64,000 nt of DNA from Panagrolaimus kolymaensis (taxonomy: Eukaryota; Nematoda; Chromadorea; Rhabditida; Panagrolaimidae), in assembly GCA_028622995.1 (NCBI GenBank), contig JAJQJQ010000043.1:1240001-1304000 (forward strand), read 5' to 3'. Shown in pieces: positions 1 to 12,500 of the stretch. The translations under genes and the position numbers were made by a program. The stretch's first letter is position 1, and the number at the start of each line of letters is the position of its first letter. The notes beneath the pieces were generated by a model, which searched no databases, had not been told where the DNA came from, and worked only from the letters and a program-made list of their open reading frames with translations.

Positions 1-154
1 GTGATGGCTTTTTTCTTCTTTTCTATGGCAATTTTTTCTAAAAATAAAAATTAAAACTCTTGCAAATATTCTTTAGTTTTTTTTTTTTGTAATCTTTGAC
101 TTTTTTCTAGTGAAATTTTTTTGGAAAATAAAAAAGTATATTTAGGAGGAAATT

Positions 155-3100
155 TAACTGAGGATTGTTTAGACTTTCGATATTTGTTTTTTTTCAAAAC
201 TGTTGATGGAAATAATATATCTTACGTTAATTATATTTTTAAAGTTAATAATATCACTTGTGGCAGTTCACGAAATTTTTAAACCCAACCACCCTAAATT
301 AAAAACTGTTTTTTTTTATTTTCTTTCATTCAAAAATTTTCAAACCTAAATTTTTTTAAAGACAAATAATTAATACAAATTTTTTATTTAAAAAACTGGC
401 AAAGGGATAATTTTTTTTTTAAACCCTTTGTTATTATTTTTTTATTATTTCGTTTCTTAGATACCACATATGTTTTATTATTTTTCAAAAAAAACTATAA
501 AAACTGACATTTGTTTTTCATTGCTTTATTATATTTTGTTCTTTTTTCTCTATTTTTTAAATTCCCTTTAGAAATTTTGATTTTTAAACTGTCAATTAAA
601 AACATTTTATAAAGTTTGTATTAGGTGTATTAAAACTGGCAATAAAGGCATTGTTGCTTATTCAAAGTTATAGTTTTGTTAAACATTTGACCTTTTTTTC
701 TAAATTCACAGGAATATTTTTATATTATTTTTTTCTTAAAAACTGGCTTCGTTATTAAAATGGATACACTCCTTTTTTTAATTATAACAGTAAATAACTG
801 ACTAATTTATTTTTAAATAATTTATAAAATATTTAAAACTGTATACGCTTTGGGTTGGTTCATAAATAATATTTAAATTTTAAGTAACTGGAGAACAGTG
901 AACCAGAAAGAATACTTGTCTTTTAAAAATTTTAAAGGATTAATTATTAATATTTTAAAAATTCGAACTAAAGACCTTCGATATTTTAAGGTTCAAAAGA
1001 TAAAATTATTATCTGCGAAAAGGTTTCACTTTATTTTTAAAACCCTCGACAACAAAAAATAAGCAACAACAACAAAACGACCAAAAAAACAAGAAAATTG
1101 AGAGGCTTAAAAAAGAAAAATTTCAGTTGTTTTGCAGTTCATTTATTTTATTTATATTTGAGTGAGTGAGAGAAACCCCACTCAACCAACTAAAAAAAAT
1201 TGCTGTTTCTGCAACAAAAAAAAAAAAAATGGAGAAGCTTCCGTAACAAATTCAATTTTCTTTTTCAGGCTTCTCTTCTTTTCTTTTTTTAATTCACCAA
1301 AAAAAATATTTTTTCGTCAAAAGAAAAAAAATGTGTTAAATAAAATAAAAAATAAAATAATATGAAATGACATCGCTGCTTTTTTAGGGTAATATTTTAG
1401 GAGGTTTCTTTGTGTAACAAAAAACTATTATAGCTTGCTTTTTTTAAACTGTTGATTGTTTTTTTTTTGCTTTGTGAATATAGTATATTAATTATTCATT
1501 TTTATTACCATAAATTTTAAATTTACTTCTGTTGCTATTACTTTTAGCCTTAGGACTGTCTTATTTTAAAAAAAAACGGGGTACCTTTATTTTCAGAATT
1601 TTCAAATTTTTTTTGAAAAACTGAATCAATGTGCTCAATTTGAAGTATTTTGTATCGTTCTTTCCATAATTAATTTAATAATAACAATAACCTACGATGT
1701 ATTTTCATATTTTAGTATTAAAACTGTGATTTTCTTTATATGATAGTTAAAAATATGAATAACCAAAAGTTTGATCTAAAAATAAACTGTGCCATTGGTG
1801 TCATTAATTTTAGTAGTTCTCAACTAACTATTAGATATATTATTTGTTTCTTAAACTGCAAAAGAAAATTTTATTTGGGTTTCATTCTATTCTTTAATGG
1901 AAAAAAATTTCTTTCTTCTCTAAAATGTTTATTACTTAATATTGGCGAAAATAAAACTGAAGAATGATTAAAAATATTTCAAACTTTTCAAACTGAATTA
2001 TTGAATTTTTCATTTTTATTTTTTCTTCATAATTTTATGATATTTATAAAATATAAAAAAAAACTGTGTTGAGGCTTTTTTCAATTTAACAATAATTTTT
2101 GTTTTTGATTTTTATTAATAAAACTGCAATGAATTTAAAAATAGAATAAAAACATATGAAATCTTTTTAATTTTACTTTTTAAACTGAACTCGATCCTCC
2201 TGAAAAATGAAAACTGTTTAGGCTTGCTTCATTTTAATTTAAAAAATCTTTTTTCATCGCTGTGTTAATATTTGTTTGTCTTTGTTCCAAACTCTCTATT
2301 TGCGCCTCCATCCATCGCTTCCTTTTTTCGAAAATTCCCAAATGTGCCGTTCAAAAAATGTATTAAAGTATTTTAGTGTTTAATCGTCAAACATCATCTT
2401 TAAATAATAATAAAAAAAGAAGCCATTTTCAAATAAATAAATGAAACCCATTTTTTTCATTTTTATTTTGTTTTTTTTATCATTGGAGGAGGATGTTCGC
2501 TTCAGCAAACAACATTCTTGTGGAAAAAAAGAAAGAACAGCCAACTTCCGTTTTCCATTATCTTTTTTTTTTCCTTTTCAAATATTTGTTTTATTTTTTT
2601 TGCACTCGAGAAAAAAAACAACTGAAAAATTATTGGCTTTTAAAAAATGTCTTTTTTAACTGTGCTTTTTTTTAATTTTCCTTTAACGGGCTTGCTGGAA
2701 CTAAAGGAGCAAAAAAATAAGTTTAATGCGAGTTGCACAATTTTATTTATTTATTGATAAAGCTGAATTAAGTATAAAATCGCCGAGAAAAATAACTGTT
2801 GGAATTTCGATCATCTTTTTTTTGAGTTCCCTTAATTGAGAGAATTGGGGATGGGGTCATTGTGGCAACTAAAAGTGTTTATACTGTTTAAAGAAGTATT
2901 TATTATTTGATTTAAAAAAAACTGCATCGATCGAATCAGGGTTTAAAACTGTTGCAGCTTGGACAGTGCTTTTATTTTTTAAACTGTATTCTCTTGAATA
3001 AGAACAAACAAAAAAATATTTTTTATGCCAATCAGAAATTTTTTTAGTTTGATAAAACTGGACTTTTCAAAATTTTGGTGGGAAAAACTATAGGAAATTT

Positions 3101-4605
3101 TGGACTTTTTTTATATTTTCCTTAACTATTCTTTTTTTGTTGATTAACAAGGGAAAACTTGGTTCCAGCATTCGAAGGATATCAATATTTTTATTGTAAT
3201 AAAACTGTGTAGGCTTAAACAATTTTTTTGGAGAAAAAAAACTGCAAAATATTTTTAGCTTTGCTTAATTTCAAAAAAATAAAGCTCAAGTATTCACTGG
3301 AAAATAAATTTAATTTACTAATTTTTAAAACTGTAACGAAAAAAATATTAGAGCGCCTAAAGAAAAACTTTATTTTGACACTTTGCTCCATTAGAACTCT
3401 CCTTAATTTTGCACTAAGCTCTTCAGAGAAATGTGCTGCACATAATTGATAGCTTTAAGCATAAAAAAAAACAAAAATGACACTTTTTACAACAACAAAA
3501 ATTTTTTTGAGATGACAAAAATCAAGTTGAAACTTACATTTTCAAGGAGATAAGAGGGATAAGGAATAAAAAATTAAAACTGATGAACCTTTTCGAAAAA
3601 ATTAGGATTAAATTATTTAAAATTTTTTTTACAAAACTGTAGAAATTTAATTCCTATGGCAAAATAAATTTTATGTTTTTATTGTTTTTAATTTAAAACT
3701 GTGCGGAAAAAACGATTTTTGTTGGTAAATGTAACCATGAAATTCGCTAAACTGAGTAATTTGTTGACGGCTCAAAAAAATTAATAACTGCGTGCAAAGT
3801 TGTGATTATTGCTTTCTTCAACACTTAATTTTATAATATATATATTTTTTAATTTAAACTGATTAACAATTTCCTTTGGTTTTTTAACTTCCAGCAAGGA
3901 AGGAAACAAATATAAAATATCATAAAACTGCAGCAATCTTCTGATTTGTGCTTAAATAAGCTAATAACTATTCATAGATTTTATAGATGCTAAAATTTTA
4001 ATATAAAAATGTATTAAACTGTGGATTGAGATTCCGAACAAATTTTTTTAAAATAAATTTTATAATAATTATATTAAACTGTATAATTTTATATTAAAAT
4101 ATTTAAATTTTTGAAGCAAGATTAAACTGAAAATTGGTGTACCATTAGGTGTTTTTAATATGCGCTTTAAAATGCAAAAAATTCTTTGATTTTCATGCTA
4201 AATTTTTTTAATTTTTTTGCAAACTGTAAAGTGTTTTGTAATAGGTATTTACACAAACGTTAGAATAATATAAAAAACTGTTTTGGTTCTTTTCCGTTTG
4301 GAAAAAAATTATATTTTTTTAAATATTTTAAAAATGCTTGGAAATAAATTCCAGCCCAGACAGATGCTCTTAAAAAACTGAGTTTTGAAAGTTCTAATTT
4401 TTATTTTAATAACTGAGTAAAATATTTATTTTTATTAAACTGTTGGGCATATCTTTTTTATAAACGGCGTAATCTCCACATTCACCATAATTTTAATATA
4501 CAAAACTGGAGTTGGTAAAACAAGTGTTACTTGTCTAATTTAAAAAACAAGCATTGTTTGGTTCAACAAACAATTTTTATTTTAATTTTAAAAACTGTGC
4601 TTTTA
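155..4605 (+). repeat. AACTG motif block 1 (non-coding)
   Basis: No credible exon is seen here. The stretch is A/T homopolymer-rich DNA carrying many dispersed copies of AACTG, typically written as a T-run or A-run, then TTAAACTG or AAAACTG, then 15-25 bases of mixed, more GC-rich sequence (for example after the copies near 2923, 2948 and 3205). Copies lie on the + strand. Adjacent copies can be as close as about 28 bp. The inserts following the motif do not look alike, so this is not a tandem satellite. It belongs to the 5' flank or to long 5' introns of the receptor gene that becomes visible at 9583. Confidence 0.7.
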
Positions 4606-6250
4606 AAAACATAAAACAGCCAATTAATTCCACCTGCATGCAATAAATATTTTTTACTTCTTTAGAGCAAATTTTAATAATTCGATTGTAGCTTTGGTGA
4701 TTAACCAACTTTTTTTTTCTTCAGTTAACTTTTTATTAATTCTAAAAACTAAAGAATTTTTTATTTATTTTTTGCACTTTTGGCTTTGCATAAATCGAAA
4801 AATGTTTGTGTTTTGTTTCTTTCTTTTGACTAAAAAAAAAGTAAGTATTTGTGTCATTTTTTTCTCTATTTTTTTTTGCTACTTTGGTTTTGGCATACCA
4901 AAAAAAAAATATGTATGTTCGTAAGCAACGACAGCGTCTGATTATTATTAATTTTTTTTTCTTGTGTTTTCGAACTTTTTTTTCTTTTGCCATCGAAGAA
5001 ATTACTTCTTTTTTTTTTTCGGAGAAGAAGAAGAAGGAAGCGAATAAGCAAAACGATAGAAGAGGTGAGCACGAAAAAAATAAAGGAAAGGTGGTAAGTA
5101 TGTATGTATCATTTCTTTTTTTCTTTCTACCTTGGCGCATTACTCCCAAAAAAAATAAAGTTTCATATTTCTTTTTGACGAGGAAGAAACGAAATGAAAA
5201 GAGAAAAAAAAGAAAAGTTTTTTACGTGTTTTTTTTATTTTTCGATTTTTGAACACAAAAAAAAAATAAAATAAATTCCTCTAAGTTTTTTTTTCTTGAG
5301 CTTTGCCGCCGACACTTAATTTTTCTTTAGTTTTTATTTAGTTCAAATTTCAACGACAAAAAAAATGTGTTAATGAAAATAAAAAGGGTTAAAAAAATAT
5401 TTGTGTCATTTTTTTTTATTTTGTTTTCTCGCGATTCCATTAAAATCCTTTTATCTTTTTGAATCATCATTGCCGTCACATTTTTGTAAATCAAAAAAAA
5501 AAGCAGACGATCATTATCTTTTTTGTCGGGTTTTATCATCAAAAGAAAAAATTTAACCCATTTCACTTTTGAACTACTTTACTCTTTATATAATCCCCAT
5601 CTTTTTTATGTGTTATTTTTTTTACCGCAAAAATCATTAGTTATCTTTTTAATTGCTGCTTTTAAGCCCCCAAGCTTCCTCTTTGAAGAAGAAGAAAAAA
5701 AAGGTTTTGAAACTTTTGAAAATGTTTTATTTTATTTTTTGCATTCCATTTTTTTGTTGTTGCTTCCTCCTGTCAATTTGAAAGGTTTTTCTGTTGTTCC
5801 TCTCCTGTCGTCGTCGTCTGTAACTGCTACTCCCTCAATCCCTAAATATTTATTTTTTTTTCTTCTTCACAAAATAGTTTCAGCAGTCCAAAACTAGGAA
5901 GGAGACTATGGATGGATGGATGCCATTTTTGCCCTTAGTCTTTCACTACTTCATCATTTAGAATTTTCGAGAAAAAACTCACGATTGAGTTCAAGCCGCC
6001 CAAGTAAAATAGTTAGGCTCTTAGAGTCAAAGTCAAAAAAAAAAAACCATCGTAATCACACTTTTTTTTTGTTGAAGTTTGTTGTTCTTCACTTTGCTGC
6101 TTCTTCTTACTAACTAACAACCTCTTATCCAAGCTCAAGCAAAAGCCAAGAAACCAAGATGACATAGTTAAGAAGCTAGAAGAAAAAAATAAATGAAAAG
6201 GCGTTACTTTACTTTACATTTTTTCGAACTTTTCTTTTTTTGCCTTTAAA
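4606..6250. promoter_or_regulatory. Motif-poor segment, possible promoter/5' region of the receptor gene
   Basis: AACTG nearly disappears here (one copy, near 5821) although it is dense on both sides. The sequence is still AT-rich but contains mixed patches such as a CTCCTGTCGTCGTCGTCTG run near 5800-5820 and an ATGGATGGATGGATG run near 5908. A reading frame from 5916 begins with a hydrophobic stretch (MDAIFALSLSLLHH) that could be part of a signal-peptide exon of the downstream receptor. No splice pairing could be shown, so this is only a suggestion. The other long reading frames here are rich in Phe, Leu and Lys as expected from A/T runs, and I do not call them genes. Confidence 0.3.
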
Positions 6251-9200
6251 AAAACTGTGACTGAAGGAAAAAAACTGCCAAAGCTTTTTGCTGTGTTTTT
6301 ATTTTTTGCTTTTGCCCTTTTTTTCCAGACTCTTGTAATCTTCTTTTATTACCTTTTTCTTTGATGCTCGTTCAAATAAATTTTGCTTAAGGGAAAAAAC
6401 ATTTGCATTGCACACCATCTTTCGCAGCTTAAACTTTTTTATGTATGCAACAACACGTTGTTGCTTGTTTATGGACTTTTTTAATTTTTGTTTTAATTTA
6501 ATAGAAAAAAAAGAGAAAGAATAAATGTGTTCTTATTTTTTGATCTTTAATATTTTTTGTAGTGTTTTTTTGTTTTAAACTCTTTTTTAAAATTAAACTG
6601 TTGTTCCACTCTTCGCTGTAAATTTCAGGCATACTTGAATTTTAATTATTATTCAGCTTGAAATTTTTATTTTTTAACTGTATTACTTTATTACTTTATT
6701 TCTACATGCTCGCTCGTGATTTCTAATAACTATAAAAATAATTTAAAACTGTACCGAATTTATTATGTCGGAAAATTTTTAGGTATTACATCTTTGAAAA
6801 AAGTATATATTTTTATTTTTTATTTTTCAAGTCATGCGACGTAAACCTTTATTAATTTAATTTAATTTAAACTGTTATAAGTAATTGACGGAGGGAAAAT
6901 GAAGTTAGAAAATATAATTCCATTTATTTCTTTATTTTTTATTATAATTTTTATTCAGGTTTGTCTTTCTTTTTTTAATAATGTTTTTGATATATTTTAA
7001 ATAACTGCCAGGTTTGAATCACCTCGGGTTAATCAAGGATACTGATTTTCAAAAAGGTTCATCGAAAAACGAAATAAATTAAATTTTAACTGACAATTTT
7101 TTTTTCAATGCAAAAAATAATATTTGTTTGTTGCATTTTTCTTAGCTTTTTTAAGTAACTTTCTCAGCGACCTTATTCTTTTATGATTAACTGCGTACCA
7201 CGTTTCTTTAAGTACTTTTAAAACTGAGCAGCTACGTAGATTACCGTGGATTAAAATAAATAAATAAAAAAATTTTCTAACTCTTATTTGAGTCAAATAA
7301 ATCAATAGCTTTTTATATTTTTTAATAACTTTTTAACTGAGCCAAGAATACTAAATTTAAAACTGTCAAAAAAGTGAATGTTATCAAAAAAATTTCAGTT
7401 TTGTTTTATATTTAACTGAAATTCATTGTTTAACGGGAAATTAATACTTTTGTTTTTAGTATCATTAAAATTTTAAAACTGTAGTTATCATAGTTAGTTT
7501 TTCATGGAGAAATTTTTCAAACTGCGGGCCCATAATAACATTTTAATTTACATATGTGTTCCCTAGTTTAAAAATGTCATTGGGAGATAAAACCTTAGAT
7601 GTTTTTTTTATTCTAAAAAAACTGAGAAGAAGAATTAACATAAGTTAAATCAAAAATTTTTTTAACAAACATAATTTCTTTTATTTTTAACTGAAAAGTT
7701 GAAAAAAGGGTTCTAAAAAATCTTTTAAACACAAAACTGCGGTCATTTGGACTCCCATAGAAATATTTTCTCTAACAAAAAAATGTTCAAATTGCATTTT
7801 AACTGAATAATATATGGCTAAAGTGTCTAAAGTCATTTATTTATTTCTTTTTCTTTGGAGAGCTATTTAAATGAACTTGAGAAACTTTTTTGGTTCTGTA
7901 AAACTGTTAGTTTTATAGAGTAATTTTGTACATTCTCTGATTATTAATTTACAAACCAAAATCATTGAAAATTTTTGTTGTTGCTATTTTAACATTAAAA
8001 AAGGAATAACTGTTTGTCAATTTAAATGACAGAAAGCGAAAAAAGAAAAGTTAATAACTGTCATTATTATTATTTTATTGATTAAACTTTTCCAAATTCA
8101 TTATTGATTTTTTCTAAATTTTATTTTGTAGCAAAAACTGGGTTCAGAAAAATTTGTTTTGATTCCAGAAAACTGTTTCTAGTTATATTCCACGGAATGT
8201 TTTTGAGTAGAGAACTTTTTTTTAAGTGAAATATTTTTCTTTAGATCTTTCATGAAATTAGTTCAATATAAAAAAAATATGCGGAAGTCATTTTTGGTTT
8301 CTAAATAAAACTAACTAAGCTTTTGCAAGAAAATAAAAAGTTTTTGCAACAAAAAAAACTGTGATGCGGAAGGGATTTAGGGATTCATAAAAATATTCAT
8401 TTATAAGAGAACTGATAAATATTATATTTGAGTGAAATTTATCTTAATTTTTATAATTTATTAAATTAAAAACTAATATTTTGTTTAATTGACGGGTATT
8501 TTAAGATTAGGAAAAATAAAACTGTTGCTTCATGCTTAGGCCCAATTAACGAATTTTTTTTGAAAATAATGATATTCGATTTTTATACAGTACAAAATAA
8601 AACTGGTAATATTTGTAATTGATGGAATAAATAATATTTCAAATAAAACTGGTATTCAGTATTTGGTTCTAAAGTTATTTTTTATTTTCACTGTCCATAA
8701 AAAATTTTATATTTCAAAACCTAATTAATTTAGCGTTTATAGGAGGAGATGAAGAAAAAATCATTTCCATTATCAAACTTAAAATTAAAAGTAAAGACTA
8801 TTGTTTATTACAATTTTCTTTTCTTTTTTTCATCTAAATATAAACTGGATTAAGTTGAGGGTTGTAGTTGTGAAACCCATTCTTGTTGCGCATAAAACTG
8901 CATCAGGACTTTGCATGTTAACGCGGCATTTGTTTGTTTCCATTAACCAGTGTTGTGACTTTGTCTTTTGGTCGCACCAAGCACCGAACCGGGCACCGGA
9001 GATCCAAAATGGTCGCATCTGGCACCGCACCGAGCACCAGCCATTTTTAAAAATCGCACCAAGCACCGCACCAAGCACCAGCTGGTGCGCACCAGTGCGG
9101 TACGGGTGCGGTGCGAGTCACAACACTGCCATTAACGTGTTTTTTTCAAAAAAATTTCCTCAATTTGCTGCATAAAAACTGTATCTTTTTAAAAATCATA

Positions 9201-9280
9201 AAAAAAAAATAATTGCCAAACAAAAAAGGTTTTTCCATTGAAGATTTTGCTCCAAAATATTTATAAATAACTGCACTTTT
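6251..9280 (+). repeat. AACTG motif block 2 (non-coding)
   Basis: Dense + strand AACTG copies resume at about 6254 and continue to the first visible receptor exon. No supported exon is seen. The block is interrupted only by the GC-rich hAT-type MITE at 8948-9128. It is probably intron or 5' flank of the receptor gene. Confidence 0.65.
8948..9128. mobile_element. hAT-type non-autonomous element (MITE), 181 bp
   Basis: The ends are inverted copies of CAGTGTTGTGACT (8948-8960 and the complement at 9116-9128). The element is flanked by the 8-bp direct repeat CCATTAAC (8940-8947 and 9129-9136), a perfect target-site duplication. An 8-bp duplication with a CAGTG-type terminus is characteristic of hAT transposons. 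The 181-bp body has no transposase and is built from GCACC-like repeats, making it an island of high GC in AT-rich DNA. A long reading frame across this region exists only because the element lacks stops. Confidence 0.88.
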
Positions 9281-9582
9281 TTTCGTTAGAACATGTCAGT
9301 TTTTTGTTGGCCTTTGCACTTTTTTCTTTTTTTTTTATAGAAAAAAATATTCTTTCTACATTTTTCCTTTTTCGTTTTGAAAAGAAACATTTTTGGCATA
9401 AAAAAAACGTAAGAAAATAAATAGGTAGTGAAACATTTTTTTTTGTTTAGAAAAAATAAATAATTGAATAATTTTATTTTAAAAGCAAAAATGAAAGAAG
9501 AAAAAAAATATGTTGCGTCAAAAACATAAAAAAAATTTTTTTCTAAAGACTGACACAAAAAAAATTTCCTCCTATTTTTTAG

Positions 9583-12500
9583 GTGGCAAATGGCCGACGT
9601 CGTAGATGTCCTGAGGGTCAATGGAATGAAGGAAAAATAGTTCAATCTATCATGTCAAATTATACCAAATTATTGCCTGATGCTGAAGAAAGCGTGTATG
9701 TTAATATTGAAATGCATGTTCAAGTAAGTCAAAAAAAAAGAAGAAGGGATATTTTTTGAGTGAAAAAAGCAAGCATAAAAATAAAAAAATTGTAAAAGAG
9801 AAAACTGAAGTTAATAAAACATAATGGAATTATTAAAGGAAAAAGTTTTACAAATTTGCCACTGTATATTTTTAAATTAAATAAAATAACGACTTTTAAC
9901 TGAGGTCTTGATTTTTTTCAAAAAATTTTCTTTGAAATTCAAAATTAGAACTATTATTCTTAAAAATAAACTGAAAAACAAAAAATAATTATATCACCAA
10001 AAAAAACTAACAGTTCCAATATTTTCAAAACTTAGATAAAACTGCGCAGATTTTTTTTGGGTTTAGGGGCTTTCCATCCAATTAAATTAGAAGCTAAAGT
10101 TAATAAACTATTATTTAAATAAAAACTGCTTCTCAATAGACAATTGCATTAAACAATTTTAAAAACGTTTAGTTAATAAATAATTTTTTTGGTGACTTAA
10201 CTGTGCCTTGAAAACTTAAGTTATAAAAATAAAAATATCTAGCATGATGATCCATTTGAAACCATAAAAATTTAAAATTATAACAAATATATTAATAAAC
10301 TGAGAACTACTTGCATGGTCATGAATTTTGCCGAAAAAAAAAGGTTAAAATAAAAAATATTTAAAAAAATATAAACTGTCAATTTTTGCATGCGATGGAA
10401 CATTTTTTCAAAAAATCAATTATAATTAAGGATTTTTTAACTGCCAACCTTGTCGGGGCTAAAAAATAAAATAAAACTGATTACATACTTTTTATTATAA
10501 ATTTTTTTAACTGTGGAACGCCGTTTTTTAAGGTTTAATTATTAAAAATTAATTTATTTTAACTGTCTTTCATGTATTTTCTTTTTACAGGATATCGGAA
10601 GCTTGAATGAAATAAATTCCGATTTTGAAATAGATATTTTATTTTCTCAACTATGGCATGATCCACAGCTATCTTTTTTAAATCATTCTCAATGCATTGG
10701 AAATATAACGATGGAACCAAAAATTTTGCATTCTGTTTGGACTCCAAATACGTAAGACAAAAATTTTTAATAAAAAAATTAAAACTGTGATTGTATGTTG
10801 CGGCTGGAATTTAGATGTTTGGTAAATAGCAAGCGAGCGGTGGTTCATTCTTCACCAACCGATAATATTATGTTTATTTTATATGATGTAAGTTTATTTT
10901 TTTTTGGGAAATTAAACTGCGTTTGACTAAATAGACATGTTAAGTAAAATTTTATTTGGTTAAAAAACTGTGGAAAATCACTAAACGACAAAGAATTTAT
11001 TTATTTTTTTGCCATAATTAATATTATTAAAAAAACTGGAATTTACAGATATTTTGTTAGCTTTTTAATGTAAAGTAAAATAAATAATAAATTTAATAAA
11101 AGAAAAAACTATTAAAACTGCAACCAATTTCATTCATGGAATAGACTATAAGCTCCATCATGCATTTATATTCAAATTTTGTTTTACACGAAAACTTTTC
11201 AAAATAAATTTTAAACTGGAATCGGAGTTGGGAGGATAAATTTAAAACTTTAAATAAAATATATAAAAAACTGTCATAGCAATTATTATTTTCTTCGACA
11301 CTGCTCATAAAACAGGAGAGATAGTTACTTATTTCTTTTATCATTTAGCTGGATTCAAAATAGCATAAATTCTTAATGCTTTAAGACAAAAAATAAATAA
11401 ATTAACACTGTCCAAATGATTAATGTCTTGGATAAAATATATAATAAAAAAATCTAATTGAAAAATAAAAAACTGATCTAAAAATATGGTATATGCTTAC
11501 CATTATTTGGTTAAAAACTGTGCTGAGTAGTGCACCCCGATGGATTGATAAATGAAAAAAAAACATAATAAGTTTTAAATGCTTTAAAATCATGGCTTCT
11601 TTTTTTCAGTTAGTCTTCAAATTTTGTGGAAATAAACTGCCATGTTACTTGATTACCATTTTTATTTTTTTTATAAACTGAACATAGCTCGAATAATGGG
11701 CTGCTTATACTTTTAAATTCTGAAAAAAAAATCTTTAAAAATCATTAAAACTGTATTTAAATAGAAACATGTACTTTAATTTAAGAGTCCTGTTTTTTAA
11801 TTAAAAAAAAATATATATAAAAATCAATAAAAACTGGTTTTCTTTGTTTGCTTTTTTTTTTTACAAAAATAAAATAATTCTTACTTCTTTTTTTTCAGAA
11901 TGGCACTGTATGGGTAAATTATCGATTATCGGTGAAAGCTCCATGCGAGCTTGATGAAAGTGGTTTTAGACTTTTTCCATTTGATACCAGGCGATGGTAA
12001 GCCTTATTTATATTTTGATTTAAAACTGATTTGATATATTCTTTTTGATTTCAGTGCTTTGCTATTTGAATCCTATAGTCATAATAGCGAAGAAGTGACC
12101 CTTCATTGGATGCATGAACCAATTACTCTGGTTCGAAAAATTCAATTGCCTGATTTTGATTTAGTTCGTTGGGAAACTCGAAAAGAAAATATGTTTTATC
12201 CAAATGTAAGATTAAAATTTATTTAATTTTTTTTAACTGAGTAAAAATAAATTTCGATTATAAAAAAAACTGCAGTTTATGATTCTTTCATTTTTCTAAC
12301 TGAAATTTCTTGTTATTTCTTTTTGGGTAATTAAAACTGGGCTGTCAATGTGTGTTTTAAATTAAAAAACCAACAAATATAAATAAATTTTTTTAAACTA
12401 TTTAAAACTTTTTTTTTTTTTTTGATTTTTAAAGCAATTAAAAAGTTAAAAACTTGAAAAGGAATTTAATAAAATTAAAATATTGAAAACTGCATCCTTA

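Noticed and set aside
4694..5897. Several long reading frames on both strands (Phe/Lys-rich)
   Set aside because: They translate A- and T-runs in overlapping frames of both strands. Composition is typical of homopolymer DNA, with no domain and no gene-like codon use.
8801..9175. Open reading frame of 124 codons rich in Arg, Pro and Ala
   Set aside because: It runs across the GC-rich hAT-type MITE at 8948-9128, whose repeats lack stop codons. There are no splice signals and no recognisable protein.
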